A stretch of 64,000 nucleotides of DNA from Pseudohongiella spirulinae (GTDB lineage Bacteria; Pseudomonadota; Gammaproteobacteria; Pseudomonadales; Pseudohongiellaceae). The notes below the pieces were generated by a model. The model was not told where the DNA came from and searched no databases. It worked only from the letters and a program-made list of their open reading frames with translations. Positions within the stretch are counted from its first letter, which is position 1; every line of letters begins with the position of its first letter. Positions 34,683 through 44,519 of the stretch are shown here, in pieces. The position numbers and the translations under genes are program-made. The DNA is taken from the NCBI RefSeq assembly GCF_001444425.1, contig NZ_CP013189.1, positions 124,001-188,000 on the forward strand, read 5' to 3'.

Positions 34683-35334
34683 TCACGGGCCAGCCCATGC
34701 GCTGTGCATGGGCCCGCAATTTGTCGTCCGGATCAACAGCAACGGCTTCACCTGCTGCCTCCATTAACGGAATGTCGTTAAACGAATCACTGTAAAAAAC
34801 GCTGTGTGAGATGTTCGCCCCGTGCTCTGGGTTGGCATCCAGCCAGCTTTGCAGTTTGCGGATTTTGCCGGCCTGAAAGCATGGAATGCCCGCTATCCTG
34901 CCAGTGAATACTTCGTCAGCAACTTCCAGGTCGGTGGCTATAAGATCATGCACGCCAAAACGTGTCGCGATTGGCTGGGTGACAAAGCGGTTGGTGGCCG
35001 TAACGATCAGGCACAGGTCGCCGGCCGTCTTGTGCTCTTCCACCAGCGCCAGTGCAGCCGGTAAAACGATCGGATCGACATGCTGCTGCATGAATCGCTG
35101 GTGTAGTTCGTCCAGACGTTCGCGGCTGAAACCAACGACCGGCGCGATGGCGAATTCGAGATACTGCTGCATGTCCAGCGTACCCTGCTGATATTGGGCA
35201 TAAAAGGCGTCATTCTGGCGCCGGTGTGCTTCTGCATCAGCCAATCCTTCATTGATCAGAAATTCACCCCAGGCATGATCGCTGTCGCCAGCCAGCAGCG
35301 TGTTGTCCAGATCGAATATCGCCAGTTTCCTCAT
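34663..35334 (-). CDS. HAD-IB family phosphatase
   Basis: 223-residue hydrolase of the SerB-like HAD subclass IB. FDLDNTLLAGDSD is motif I with both aspartates, VTATNRF is motif II, GKIRKLQ carries the lysine and FYSDSFNDIPLM is motif IV. Similar proteins sit divergent from rppH in Pseudomonas and are annotated as histidinol-phosphatase- or serine-phosphatase-like, substrate unproven. It shares a 166-base gap with rppH, and its 3' end overlaps the gcvR-like gene. Confidence 0.88.
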   Translation of the reverse strand: MRKLAIFDLDNTLLAGDSDHAWGEFLINEGLADAEAHRRQNDAFYAQYQQGTLDMQQYLEFAIAPVVGFSRERLDELHQRFMQQHVDPIVLPAALALVEEHKTAGDLCLIVTATNRFVTQPIATRFGVHDLIATDLEVADEVFTGRIAGIPCFQAGKIRKLQSWLDANPEHGANISHSVFYSDSFNDIPLMEAAGEAVAVDPDDKLRAHAQRMGWPVISLRQP

Positions 35335-35500
35335 AAAACTTACTCTACTTTTTTGATTGCGGGGTTAGCAGGCCTGCGCATTATACATGGGCAAACAGTC
35401 AATGTTGCGCGGCGCTTTTGCGATGAGCGATTTTATGAAACAATGCTTTGCTGGCAAAAAAGCCAGATGGTTGAACAGGATTACCGGGACGATGTCGTAA

Positions 35501-35989
35501 ATGATTGATGCTGAAGGCTTTAGACCAAATGTCGGTATCATCATCTGCAACCGGCGTGGGCAGGTGTTGTGGGCCAAGCGCATTGGCCAGGATGCCTGGC
35601 AGTTCCCGCAGGGAGGCATCAGACAGGGTGAACGCCTGCAACAGGCCATGTACAGGGAATTAAAAGAAGAGGTTGGGCTGGAGGCCAGGGACGTCGATAT
35701 TCTCTCTAGCACGCGGGACTGGCTGTATTATCAGCTGCCGCGGCAATACATCCGGCAGAATACCAATCCGGTGTGTATCGGCCAGAAGCAGAAATGGTTT
35801 CTGCTGGGGCTGCGGGGAGATGAATCGCGCATTTGTCTGGCCAATCCTGATATGGCACCGGAGTTCGACGACTGGCAGTGGGTCAGTTTCTGGTATCCCT
35901 TGAGTCAGGTCATCGATTTCAAGCGCGAGGTTTACCGCCAGGCGCTGCGTCAGCTGATAAAACCTCTCAACCGTTACGTAAAATCATAA
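35501..35989 (+). CDS. rppH: RNA pyrophosphohydrolase RppH
   Basis: 162-residue Nudix enzyme that removes pyrophosphate from mRNA 5' ends to start decay. The Nudix box is complete: GG at 38-39 through RELKEEVGL at 52-60, with metal-binding Glu53, Glu56 and Glu57. [11 protein letters not shown] at the N-terminus and [19 protein letters not shown] at the C-terminus are typical of RppH. It precedes ptsP by 4 bases, the conserved rppH-ptsP pair. Confidence 0.94.
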   Translation: MIDAEGFRPNVGIIICNRRGQVLWAKRIGQDAWQFPQGGIRQGERLQQAMYRELKEEVGLEARDVDILSSTRDWLYYQLPRQYIRQNTNPVCIGQKQKWFLLGLRGDESRICLANPDMAPEFDDWQWVSFWYPLSQVIDFKREVYRQALRQLIKPLNRYVKS

Positions 35990-35993
35990 GCCT

Positions 35994-38273
35994 ATGATGC
36001 TCGACAGATTGCGAGAAATTGTCCAGGAGGTGAACACCGCCAAGGACCTGCAAACTGCGCTCGACATAATTGTGTCGCGTGTTCGTGAGGCTATGAATAC
36101 ACAGGTCTGCTCTGTCTATCTACTGGACAGCGATATCAACAGCCATGTATTGATGGCATCTGAAGGCCTGCGTAAAGAATCCGTCGGACACGTGAGCCTG
36201 CAGATGGACGAGGGGCTGGTTGGCCTGGTGGCGCGAAACGCCGAACCGGTTAATCTGGAAAATGCCCAGCAGCATCCTAACTACCATTATCTTTCCGAAA
36301 CCGGCGAGGAGCAGTTCAGCTCCTTTCTTGGCGTGCCGATTATCCACCACCGTAAGGTGCTTGGCGTGCTGGTTGTGCAGCACAAAGAAAAGCGCTCTTT
36401 TGACAATGGCGAAGAAGCGTTTCTGATTACGCTATCGGCGCAATTGGCCGGCGTGATTGCAGCGGCCGAGGCCAGTGGTGCTATCCAGGGCATCAGTCCA
36501 TCGGGCCAGCGCCGTGCTGATGCCAGTTTCAGCGGCATCTCGGGCGCATCAGGCGTCGCCATTGGCGAGGCGGTTGTGGTATTCCCGCATGCTGACCTGT
36601 CGCTGATTCCCAATCGCATGACCGATGACATTGATAGCGAGCTCTCCGCATTTTCTATTGCCTTGAACCGGGTGCGCGACGATATCCGGGCATTGAGCGA
36701 TTCGGTGGGTGATCAAATTCGTCCGGAAGAGCGTGACCTGTTTGAGGTCTATCTGCGCATGCTGGATGACGAAGCTCTGGGCAGGGAAGTCAACGATCTG
36801 ATCTATGCCGGGCAGTGGGCGCAGGGCGCGCTCGCCGAGGTGGCCCTGGATCATGTGAAATCATTTGAACAGATGAAAGATCCCTATCTTCGTGAACGGG
36901 CCGCCGATATCAAGGATCTGTGCAGTCGCGTGCTTTTCTACTTGCAGGAAACCGAACGGACCAAACCCAAGGTGTATCCGGATCAAACCATCCTGGTCGG
37001 CGAGGAACTGGCGCCGTCGATGCTGATGGAAGTCCCGCGTGAGAAGCTGGCGGGTATGATATCGGTCAAGGGGTCCGGCAACTCACACGTCGCCATTCTG
37101 GCCCGTACCATGGGCATCCCTACCGTTATGGGAACTCTGGACCTGCCTTACCGGAGGCTGGATGGACGCCAGGTTATTGTTGATGGCTACAACGGTACCG
37201 TGTTCAGTAATCCCTCAGAGCAACTGTTACAGCGCTATCAGGAAGTACTAAAAGAAGAAGAGCAACTGGTTCGCGGACTGGAAGGCCTGATTAATTTGCC
37301 TTGCATAACGCCTGATAATCATCGGGTCAGCCTGTGGGTCAACACCGGCCTGATGACTGATGTGGTCAGATCGCTGGATCATGGTGCCGAAGGTATCGGT
37401 CTGTTCCGGACCGAGGTGCCCTTTCTGCTGAGCGAGCGCTTTCCCAGTGAGCAGGAGCAGGCAGCCATTTATCGTGAACAGTTACAGGCGTTTGCGCCCA
37501 AGCTGGTGACCATGCGCACCCTGGATGTGGGCGGCGATAAGGCGCTGCCTTACTTCCCGATAGAGGAAGCCAACCCGTTTCTGGGCTGGCGAGGTATCCG
37601 TGTAACGCTGGATCACCCGGAAATATTTATCGCCCAGGCCCGTGCCATGATTCGTGCCAGCGAGGGTCTGAATAATCTGCAGATCATGTTGCCGATGGTG
37701 TCAAACCTGCAGGAAGTGACAGGTGCGACCCAGATAATCAAAAGGGCTCTGCGTGAGCTTCAGGAAGAGGGTCTTGATGTCTGCATGCCGCCGATAGGTG
37801 TCATGATCGAAGTGCCGGCCGCGGTCTACCTGACCCGGCACCTGTGCCAGATGGTAGACTTCGTGTCGGTGGGCAGCAATGACCTGACCCAGTATCTGCT
37901 GGCAGTGGATCGCAACAACTCGCGCGTGGCGGATCTTTATTCGGCCTTCCATCCTGCGGTACTGCATGCCCTGAAGTATATTGTGGAGCAGGCTCATGCT
38001 GAAGGTAAACCAGTCAGTATCTGTGGCGAAATGGCCGGTGATCCGGGTGCTGCGCTGTTGCTGATGGCGATGGGATTTGATGTGCTCTCCATGAACGCCT
38101 CGACCCTTCTGAAGGTCAAGGCCGTGATTCGTTCGGTGACGATGAGCACGGCTCGGGAGCTGTTGGAAGATGTGATGCAGATGTCCGATGCCCAGAGTGT
38201 ACGCAGCAGCGTAGACCTGGCGCTTTATAACGCAGGTGTGGACCGTTTGTTGCGGTCATCGCGCTCAAATTGA
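35994..38273 (+). CDS. ptsP: Phosphoenolpyruvate-protein phosphotransferase PtsP (nitrogen PTS enzyme I)
   Basis: 759 residues. An N-terminal GAF domain (about 1-165) is followed by enzyme I domains: the phosphorylated His365 in GSGNSHVAILARTMG and the PEP-binding barrel with LGWRGIRV, VGSNDLTQYLLAVDRNN and Cys677 in SICGEMAGDP. It starts the PtsP-NPr-PtsN regulatory relay linking nitrogen, potassium and carbon state. Its GAF domain is the likely ligand sensor. A second ATG three bases later is possible. No npr or ptsN gene lies in the window. Confidence 0.95.
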   Translation: MMLDRLREIVQEVNTAKDLQTALDIIVSRVREAMNTQVCSVYLLDSDINSHVLMASEGLRKESVGHVSLQMDEGLVGLVARNAEPVNLENAQQHPNYHYLSETGEEQFSSFLGVPIIHHRKVLGVLVVQHKEKRSFDNGEEAFLITLSAQLAGVIAAAEASGAIQGISPSGQRRADASFSGISGASGVAIGEAVVVFPHADLSLIPNRMTDDIDSELSAFSIALNRVRDDIRALSDSVGDQIRPEERDLFEVYLRMLDDEALGREVNDLIYAGQWAQGALAEVALDHVKSFEQMKDPYLRERAADIKDLCSRVLFYLQETERTKPKVYPDQTILVGEELAPSMLMEVPREKLAGMISVKGSGNSHVAILARTMGIPTVMGTLDLPYRRLDGRQVIVDGYNGTVFSNPSEQLLQRYQEVLKEEEQLVRGLEGLINLPCITPDNHRVSLWVNTGLMTDVVRSLDHGAEGIGLFRTEVPFLLSERFPSEQEQAAIYREQLQAFAPKLVTMRTLDVGGDKALPYFPIEEANPFLGWRGIRVTLDHPEIFIAQARAMIRASEGLNNLQIMLPMVSNLQEVTGATQIIKRALRELQEEGLDVCMPPIGVMIEVPAAVYLTRHLCQMVDFVSVGSNDLTQYLLAVDRNNSRVADLYSAFHPAVLHALKYIVEQAHAEGKPVSICGEMAGDPGAALLLMAMGFDVLSMNASTLLKVKAVIRSVTMSTARELLEDVMQMSDAQSVRSSVDLALYNAGVDRLLRSSRSN

Positions 38274-38298
38274 TGCTAACAACCATTGCAGGAAGTAG

Positions 38299-39090
38299 AT
38301 GTTAACCTATCCAGATATTGACCCGGTCGCGTTTTCACTGGGCCCACTGACCGTACACTGGTACGGCATCATGTATATCGTCGCCTTTACGGCGGCCTGG
38401 TTGCTGGCGCGCAAACGTGTGCGAAGTGGCCCCTGGAAAGGCAGTTTCACTGATGAGCAGCTTTCTGATCTGGTATTTTATGGTGCATTAGGCGCTGTGC
38501 TCGGCGGACGTTTTGGTTCGGTCATATTCTATAACTTCGACCGCTTCCTGGCAGATCCAATCTGGCTGCTCAGAGTGTGGGAGGGCGGCATGTCTTTCCA
38601 CGGTGGTTTTCTGGGTGTGATGCTGGCCTTCTGGTTGTATTCGAGAAAACTGAAAAAGCCCTGGTTTGAAGTGCTGGATTTTATCGCGCCATTTGCGCCG
38701 TTGGCGCTGGGAATCGGGCGCATTGGTAATTTTATCGGCGGTGAACTGTGGGGCCGGCCCACTGAAGTGGCCTGGGGCATGGTTTTTCCGCATGTTGATG
38801 ATTTGCCGCGCCATGCCTCACAGTTATATCAGGCTTTCCTTGAAGGGATATTGCTGTTTGCTCTTGTTTGGTGGTTCTCTTCTCGTGCGCGCCCTCGCTA
38901 CGCCGTGTCGGGATTGTTCGGTCTGGGTTATGGTCTGCAGCGCTTCTTTGTTGAATTCTATCGTGAGCCGGATTCATGGATAGGTTTTGTGGCACTGGAC
39001 TGGATGACCATGGGCCAGTTGCTTTCATTGCCCATGATTATCGCCGGCATCGTATTGCTGGTCATTGCTTACAGGAAACCTGCGACATGA
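38299..39090 (+). CDS. lgt: Prolipoprotein diacylglyceryl transferase
   Basis: 263-residue inner-membrane enzyme that attaches diacylglycerol to the lipobox cysteine. Seven or so membrane helices. Family motifs: [24 protein letters not shown] (with the catalytic His) and [22 protein letters not shown]. It overlaps thyA by 4 bases (ATGA), the conserved lgt-thyA pair. One clear client in this window is the DUF1499 lipoprotein. Confidence 0.96.
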   Translation: MLTYPDIDPVAFSLGPLTVHWYGIMYIVAFTAAWLLARKRVRSGPWKGSFTDEQLSDLVFYGALGAVLGGRFGSVIFYNFDRFLADPIWLLRVWEGGMSFHGGFLGVMLAFWLYSRKLKKPWFEVLDFIAPFAPLALGIGRIGNFIGGELWGRPTEVAWGMVFPHVDDLPRHASQLYQAFLEGILLFALVWWFSSRARPRYAVSGLFGLGYGLQRFFVEFYREPDSWIGFVALDWMTMGQLLSLPMIIAGIVLLVIAYRKPAT

Positions 39091-39881
39091 AACAATATCA
39101 TGAGCTGTTAAACCGGATTCTTGCTGAAGGTGCCGAGAAAAGTGACCGTACCGGCACAGGTACGCTGTCTGTGTTTGGCCACCAGATGCGTTTTGATCTG
39201 CAGCAGGGTTTTCCAGTGCTAACAACGAAGAAACTGCATCTGCGATCAATTATTCACGAACTGCTGTGGTTTCTCAGCGGCGACACCAACATCCGTTACC
39301 TGAAAGAAAATGGCGTGTCCATATGGGATGAATGGGCTGATGATAATGGAGATCTTGGGCCTGTCTATGGGTTTCAGTGGCGCAGCTGGCCGGGCAAAGA
39401 TGGTCAGTCTGTGGATCAGATCAGCAAGGTTGTAGAGCAGATTCGCAATAACCCCGATTCACGACGTCATATGGTTGTAGCCTATAATCCTGCCTATGTA
39501 GATGAGATGGCGCTGCCGCCCTGCCATTCGCTGTTCCAGTTCTATGTGGCTAACGGCCGCCTGTCGTGCCAGCTCTATCAGCGATCCGCTGATACATTTC
39601 TGGGTGTACCGTTCAATATCGCCTCCTATGCGCTGTTGACGCATATGATGGCTCAACAGTGTGATCTTGAGGTGGGAGAATTCATCTGGACGGGTGGCGA
39701 CACACATCTGTATCTGAATCATCTGGATCAGGCACGTCTACAGTTAACGCGGGAACCCCTGCCCCTTCCTACCCTGCAGATCAAACGACGACCAGGCAGC
39801 ATTTTTGAATATCAGTTTGAGGATTTCGAGTTGATTGGCTATGAGTCACATCCGCATATCCCGGCCCCGGTGGCGGTGTAG
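39087..39881 (+). CDS. thyA: Thymidylate synthase
   Basis: 264 residues, the same length as E. coli ThyA. Converts dUMP to dTMP with methylene-THF. Catalytic Cys146 in [12 protein letters not shown]; arginines in [11 protein letters not shown] and DSRRHMV bind the phosphate; [11 protein letters not shown] and the C-terminal [10 protein letters not shown] are typical. The start at 39087 is the ATG within the ATGA overlap with lgt. folA follows after 2 bases, so substrate recycling genes are together. Confidence 0.97.
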   Translation: MKQYHELLNRILAEGAEKSDRTGTGTLSVFGHQMRFDLQQGFPVLTTKKLHLRSIIHELLWFLSGDTNIRYLKENGVSIWDEWADDNGDLGPVYGFQWRSWPGKDGQSVDQISKVVEQIRNNPDSRRHMVVAYNPAYVDEMALPPCHSLFQFYVANGRLSCQLYQRSADTFLGVPFNIASYALLTHMMAQQCDLEVGEFIWTGGDTHLYLNHLDQARLQLTREPLPLPTLQIKRRPGSIFEYQFEDFELIGYESHPHIPAPVAV

Positions 39882-39883
39882 CG

Positions 39884-40429
39884 ATGACAGATAACGATAC
39901 AGAGCAAGACAACTACGACGAACCCGAGATGCGGGTCGCGCTAATCTGGGCGCAATCGCAGAACCGGGTAATTGGCCGTAACAATGCCCTGCCCTGGCAT
40001 CTGCCCGAGGACCTGAAGTATTTCAAGCACGTCACCATGGGAAAGCCCATTATTATGGGTCGTAAAACCTGGGATTCAATCGGTCGCCCCCTGCCAGGCC
40101 GCACCAATATCGTGGTTTCGCGAAATCCCGAATTCAAGGCGGATGGGGGCAGCGTTGTCCCGTCTCTGGAAGCTGCGCTGGAGTTGGCAGAAAACATATG
40201 CCTGATCAATGGGGGGGATGAGGCTATCGTGATGGGCGGCGCACAGATTTATGAGATGGCATTGCCCTACGCTGATCGACTTTATATGACACAGGTGCAC
40301 GCGGATGTTGAGGGTGATGCCTGGTTCCCGACCTTTGAGCTCAGCGAGTGGCACGAGCTGGGGCGCGAAGATTTTTCCGCATCGGGCCCCAATCCTTATG
40401 ATTACAGCTTCGTGGTGCTGGAGCGTTAA
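39884..40429 (+). CDS. folA: Dihydrofolate reductase
   Basis: 181 residues. NADPH-dependent reduction of the dihydrofolate made by ThyA. The core begins at MRVALIWAQSQNRVIGRNNALPW; LPEDLKYFKHVTMGKPIIMGRKTW and GGAQIYEMALPYADRLYMTQV are the cofactor and substrate motifs. The first 15 residues (MTDNDTEQDNYDEPE) are an acidic extension absent from most enzymes; an ATG at 39929 would remove it. Its TAA overlaps the convergent argA stop by 4 bases. Confidence 0.95.
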   Translation: MTDNDTEQDNYDEPEMRVALIWAQSQNRVIGRNNALPWHLPEDLKYFKHVTMGKPIIMGRKTWDSIGRPLPGRTNIVVSRNPEFKADGGSVVPSLEAALELAENICLINGGDEAIVMGGAQIYEMALPYADRLYMTQVHADVEGDAWFPTFELSEWHELGREDFSASGPNPYDYSFVVLER

Positions 40430-41748
40430 AGCGTTTTTCTGAATGCCCTGGAGTTGCGCTGATAGTTGTACATCTCCTGCTTCTTGATAGGCAACTCGCT
40501 GATCGGCAATGGCTCAAATCCTCGTTCCAGAAACCAGTGAGCTGTTTGTGTGGTGAGCACAATCACCTTGCTCAGTCCCATGCGTCGGGCTTCTCTTTCC
40601 AGTGCGCGCAGCAGATGGTCGCCCCGACCACTTTCCTGATAATCTCGATGAATGGCGATGCAGGCAATCTCACCGGACTCTTCGTCCAGCGGGTAAATGG
40701 CGGCACAGGCGATGATCATGCCTTCCAGCTCAATGACCTTGAAGTAGTCGATTTCAGATTCCAGAAGTTCCCGAGAGCGATGCACCAGGATGCCGGCTGC
40801 TTCCAGCGGTGCGATCAGTTCCAGAATACCACCGACATCTTCGATGGTGGCCTGACGCAATAGTTCAAAATGGTCGCGGGAGATCAGTGTGCCGTTACCG
40901 TTACGGGTGAACAGCTCTTCAATCAGGGCGCCATTGTCAGCAAAATTAATCAGGTGGCAGCGGTGTACTGTTTTGCTGCTGGCCTTGATGGCCGCCGCCA
41001 GTGTTTCACGCACGCCATTTCTGGCTTGCTCATCGTCATCGCTGATGTTGCCCAGAACCTGCTCGGCTGCGGTTGGGCTGAGTGTGCTGAGCAGGTTGCC
41101 GGCGGCATCCATCACCCCGCGCTGTGGTCCGAACAGCACCAGTTTGTCGGCCTTCATGGCGATGGCGACTTCCGTGGCGACTTCCTCAGCTGACAGGTTG
41201 AATACTTCTCCTGTCGGGGAGTAACCCAGATTGGAGACCAATACCATGGAGTTATTGTCCAGCTGCTGCTGGATAGCAGCAGCGTTTACCTTACGCACTA
41301 CACCGGTCAACGAAAAATCCACACCGTCGATAATGCCCAGCGGGCGCGCGGTGATAAAATTGCCGCGGCTGACTTTGATGTCGGCCCCATGCATGGGAGA
41401 GTTGGCCAGTCCCATGGAAAACTGTGCCTCAATGTCAATCGACATGCTGCCGACCACCTGCTTGATGACCTGCAGACTGTCAGGATCTGTCACGCGCAGA
41501 CCTTTGTGATAGCGCAGCTCCAGCGTTGCCCCGTCCAGTGCCGTATTGATCTGCGGCCGGGCACCATGCACCAGCACCAGTTTGACACCCAGGCTGTGCA
41601 GCAGGGTGATGTCATGTACGATGCTGCTGAAATTTTCATGCGCGATGGTTTCGCCGGTCAGCAGCACAACGAACACTTTTTTTCGGTGGGCATTGATGTA
41701 GCTGGAGGAATGCCTGAACCACTCAATATATTGCGACAGATTGTCCAT
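40426..41748 (-). CDS. argA: N-acetylglutamate synthase
   Basis: 440 residues, first step of arginine synthesis. N-terminal amino-acid-kinase fold (about 20-280: VVLLTGETIAH, LVLVHGARPQIN) used for arginine feedback, and C-terminal GNAT acetyltransferase (about 295-440: CAAIYPLDEESGEIACIAIH and YQESGRGDHLLRALE). This is the classical fused ArgA. argE lies 16 bases upstream in the same orientation, so arginine genes are clustered as argE-argA. Confidence 0.95.
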   Translation of the reverse strand: MDNLSQYIEWFRHSSSYINAHRKKVFVVLLTGETIAHENFSSIVHDITLLHSLGVKLVLVHGARPQINTALDGATLELRYHKGLRVTDPDSLQVIKQVVGSMSIDIEAQFSMGLANSPMHGADIKVSRGNFITARPLGIIDGVDFSLTGVVRKVNAAAIQQQLDNNSMVLVSNLGYSPTGEVFNLSAEEVATEVAIAMKADKLVLFGPQRGVMDAAGNLLSTLSPTAAEQVLGNISDDDEQARNGVRETLAAAIKASSKTVHRCHLINFADNGALIEELFTRNGNGTLISRDHFELLRQATIEDVGGILELIAPLEAAGILVHRSRELLESEIDYFKVIELEGMIIACAAIYPLDEESGEIACIAIHRDYQESGRGDHLLRALEREARRMGLSKVIVLTTQTAHWFLERGFEPLPISELPIKKQEMYNYQRNSRAFRKTL

Positions 41749-41763
41749 GTTGTTTTCCGTTGC

Positions 41764-42927
41764 TTAATCCCTGACCGCTTGTTGGCCAATGCAGTAATGA
41801 TCGATGAAGCGGCGCAGCAGGTCAACGCAGGGCTGCACCCTGTCCAGTGACAGGTACTCGTCGGGCTGGTGCGCCTGGTCAATGTCGCCTGGGCCAAGCA
41901 CAATCGTTTCCATGCCGATCTGCTGTAACCAGGGCGCTTCGGTGCCAAAGGCAACCGTACCGGCGCTATGGCCAGTGAGCCGCTCGGCAGTTTTCACCAG
42001 GTCGCTTTCGGCCGGGCACAAAAAGGCAGGGGCGCCCGGGAACAGGGGTGTCAGATCAAAACCCACTCCCCATTGCTGCGCCAGCGGTGATATGCGCTGG
42101 CGGATCAGGCTGCGCATCTCATCAATCTGCATGCCGGGCATCAGGCGGATATCAAATTCCAGTTCACAACGACCACAAATACGGTTGGGGTTGTCGCCAC
42201 CGTGAATACAGCCCAGATTCATGGTGGGTTTGTCGATGGCAAACAGCGGGTTGCGATATTTGTCCTGTAGTTCACTGCGGAATTTAAGCAGCTCACTGAT
42301 CACATCGTGCATGGCTTCCATGGCATTGATGCCCAGGCTTGGGTCAGAGGAATGACCGCTGCGACCTTGCAGGCGAATGGACTCCATCATTACACCTTTG
42401 TGGGCATGGATTGGTTTCATGCCGGTGGGCTCGCCAATAATGGCATAACGTGCTTTGGGGCGTCCGGCTTCAGCGATTTTGCGTGCGCCAAACATGGAGG
42501 TTTCTTCATCTGAGGTGGCCAGCACAATCAGGGGTTGCTGCAACGGCTGGTCTACGTAGTTCTGCACAGCCTCCAGGATCAGCGCAAAAAATCCTTTCAT
42601 ATCGGTACTGCCAAGGCCATACAGGCGCCCGTCTTTTTCTGTCATTTGCAGCGGATCAACCGACCAAAGTTCAGGGTCCATGGGTACGGTATCGGTATGA
42701 CCGGCCAGCACCAGACCACCGGGGCCGCTGCCCAGCGTGGCAATCAGGTTGGCTTTGGCCTGACCGCTGGCGCTGTCACAGGGCATGATCTCACACTGAA
42801 AACCCAATGCCTCAAACTGCTCTGCCAGATAATTGATGACCGGCATGTTGCTCATATCCAGCGTATTATTGGTCGAGCTGATGCTGGGCAGCCTAAGCAG
42901 TGCATCGAAGTGCTGTAACAGTGTCAT
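41764..42927 (-). CDS. argE: Acetylornithine deacetylase
   Basis: 387-residue zinc peptidase-fold enzyme that frees ornithine. Metal and catalytic motifs: LVLAGHTDTVPMD, LYGLGSTDMKGFFA, TSDEETSMFGARK (catalytic Glu pair) and IIGEPTGMKPIHAHKG; the C-terminal ligand His is in LGPGDIDQAHQPDEYL. The length is right for ArgE (about 380). It is followed by argA in the same direction. Confidence 0.95.
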   Translation of the reverse strand: MTLLQHFDALLRLPSISSTNNTLDMSNMPVINYLAEQFEALGFQCEIMPCDSASGQAKANLIATLGSGPGGLVLAGHTDTVPMDPELWSVDPLQMTEKDGRLYGLGSTDMKGFFALILEAVQNYVDQPLQQPLIVLATSDEETSMFGARKIAEAGRPKARYAIIGEPTGMKPIHAHKGVMMESIRLQGRSGHSSDPSLGINAMEAMHDVISELLKFRSELQDKYRNPLFAIDKPTMNLGCIHGGDNPNRICGRCELEFDIRLMPGMQIDEMRSLIRQRISPLAQQWGVGFDLTPLFPGAPAFLCPAESDLVKTAERLTGHSAGTVAFGTEAPWLQQIGMETIVLGPGDIDQAHQPDEYLSLDRVQPCVDLLRRFIDHYCIGQQAVRD

Positions 42928-42959
42928 AGAGTATTCCTGCGATAAGCCATGTCCGTCAT

Positions 42960-43310
42960 TCAGCCGGACGATGTCAGCAGTAAATCAGTTTTTGCGGCCA
43001 TGATAAAGTCGTTCAGGTGCAGGCCGTTAATTTTGTGTGTTGTCCAGGCAACCGTGACATGCCCCCATTCAATCAGCAGGGACGGATGATGATCCTGCTG
43101 TTCCGCCAGCACGGCAATGTGTTCGGCAAACTCAAAGGCGTTACGGAAATCCCGAAAGTGAAATTCGCGCTGGATGTGATCTATGCCTTCTCGCTGCACT
43201 TTCTTCCAGCGGGGAATGGCTGCCAGCATATTCGCGATGTCGTCAGATGACAGGGGGCGGCTGCTGAGCAGGCAAACCTGACATTGCTGTTCGCTCAAGG
43301 GAATGTTCAT
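42960..43310 (-). CDS. phhB: Pterin-4a-carbinolamine dehydratase
   Basis: 116 residues. Recycles the pterin cofactor of aromatic hydroxylases. Active-site motif EQQDHHPSLLIEWGHVTVAWTTH carries the two adjacent histidines, and FRNAFEFAEHIAVLAE precedes it. A phenylalanine hydroxylase gene is not in the window, so it may also serve another role. It lies 9 bases downstream of hemW in the same orientation. Confidence 0.9.
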   Translation of the reverse strand: MNIPLSEQQCQVCLLSSRPLSSDDIANMLAAIPRWKKVQREGIDHIQREFHFRDFRNAFEFAEHIAVLAEQQDHHPSLLIEWGHVTVAWTTHKINGLHLNDFIMAAKTDLLLTSSG

Positions 43311-43319
43311 TGTGCGGCC

Positions 43320-44519
43320 TCACAGGAAGGCTTCAAGAACGCTGTTGAGAAACTGGTAGCCTTTGTCCGTGGTGCGGATGCTGGCGCCATCAACGGCCAG
43401 AAGCTGTTGTTGTTGCAGGGATTCTACCTGCTTTGACAACACAGCAAAAGGCAGCCCGGTACGTTGCTCAAACTGCTCCCGGCTGAATCCGTCACGCAGA
43501 CGCAGCGCATTAAGCAGGAATTCCAGTGGCAATTGCTCGCTTTCTACTGGAGCTGCGTCTGCCAGGTACGGATAGCGGTTAGCCAGGTTGGTTTGCGCCT
43601 GCGTCAGGCTGTGTCGTGCGGCCTGGAGATAATGCGCGGGCTGACGACGTTTGCGCAGGCGCAGAATGCGTTGTCGGTGCGGTTGAGTCAGCTTGGCGTG
43701 AGCGCCGGCGCCGATGCCCAGATAGTCCCCGAACTGCCAGTAGTTCACGTTGTGCCGGGAAGCCTCGCCGGCTCTTGCAAAGGCAGAAACCTCGTAGCGC
43801 TGAAAACCGCGGTCAGCCAGCAGCGCCAGGCCGGCATCCTGCATATCTATCAGAGCATCTTCCTCCGGCTGCTGAGGCGGATTTTTATAAAACGCCGTAT
43901 TGGGCTCCACCGTCAGCTGGTACCAGGATATATGCTCGGGCTGAAAGGCAATGGCCTGCTGCAGATCGTCAAGCGCCTGTGCAGAGCTCTGCTGTTCCAG
44001 TGCATACATCAGGTCGACATTCAGTCTGCTGAAACCGGCCTTGCGCGCAAATTCTATGGCGCGGCGGGCGTCATCCGGATCATGTATCCGGCCCAGCTTT
44101 TTTAACTGATCGGCCGAGAATGACTGCACACCCAGAGACAGTCTGTTTATGCCCAGAGCCCGGTAGTCAGCGAATTTGTTGCGCTCAGCTGTACCCGGAT
44201 TGGCTTCCAGCGTAATCTCTATATCGTGACTGAAGCTGAGGTGTTTCTGCAGCCCTTCAAATAATTGTTCGTAAGCTTTGGCAGATAAAAGGCTCGGCGT
44301 TCCGCCGCCAATAAAAATACTGATAATCTCCCTGCCCTGCACATACTTAAGATCATGCTTGAGATCATCAAGTAAAGCCGCAACATATTCTTGCTCTGGC
44401 AAGCTCGCGTCTGCGACGGCGCCTGAACTGAATTCGTGCGAGTTGAAGTCACAGTAGGGGCATTTGCGAACGCACCAGGGCACATGGATGTACAGGCTCA
44501 GCGGTGGCAGGGTCAGCAT
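43320..44519 (-). CDS. hemW: HemW heme chaperone, radical SAM (HemN-like)
   Basis: 399 residues. The radical SAM cluster motif is CVRKCPYC at Cys16, Cys20 and Cys23, followed by FIGGGTPSLL and SLGVQSFSADQLKKLGR. HemW lacks the extra N-terminal and C-terminal parts of true HemN coproporphyrinogen dehydrogenase and is now regarded as a heme chaperone. The ATG overlaps the rdgB stop (TAATG). The rdgB-hemW pair is widely conserved in gammaproteobacteria. Confidence 0.93.
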   Translation of the reverse strand: MLTLPPLSLYIHVPWCVRKCPYCDFNSHEFSSGAVADASLPEQEYVAALLDDLKHDLKYVQGREIISIFIGGGTPSLLSAKAYEQLFEGLQKHLSFSHDIEITLEANPGTAERNKFADYRALGINRLSLGVQSFSADQLKKLGRIHDPDDARRAIEFARKAGFSRLNVDLMYALEQQSSAQALDDLQQAIAFQPEHISWYQLTVEPNTAFYKNPPQQPEEDALIDMQDAGLALLADRGFQRYEVSAFARAGEASRHNVNYWQFGDYLGIGAGAHAKLTQPHRQRILRLRKRRQPAHYLQAARHSLTQAQTNLANRYPYLADAAPVESEQLPLEFLLNALRLRDGFSREQFEQRTGLPFAVLSKQVESLQQQQLLAVDGASIRTTDKGYQFLNSVLEAFL

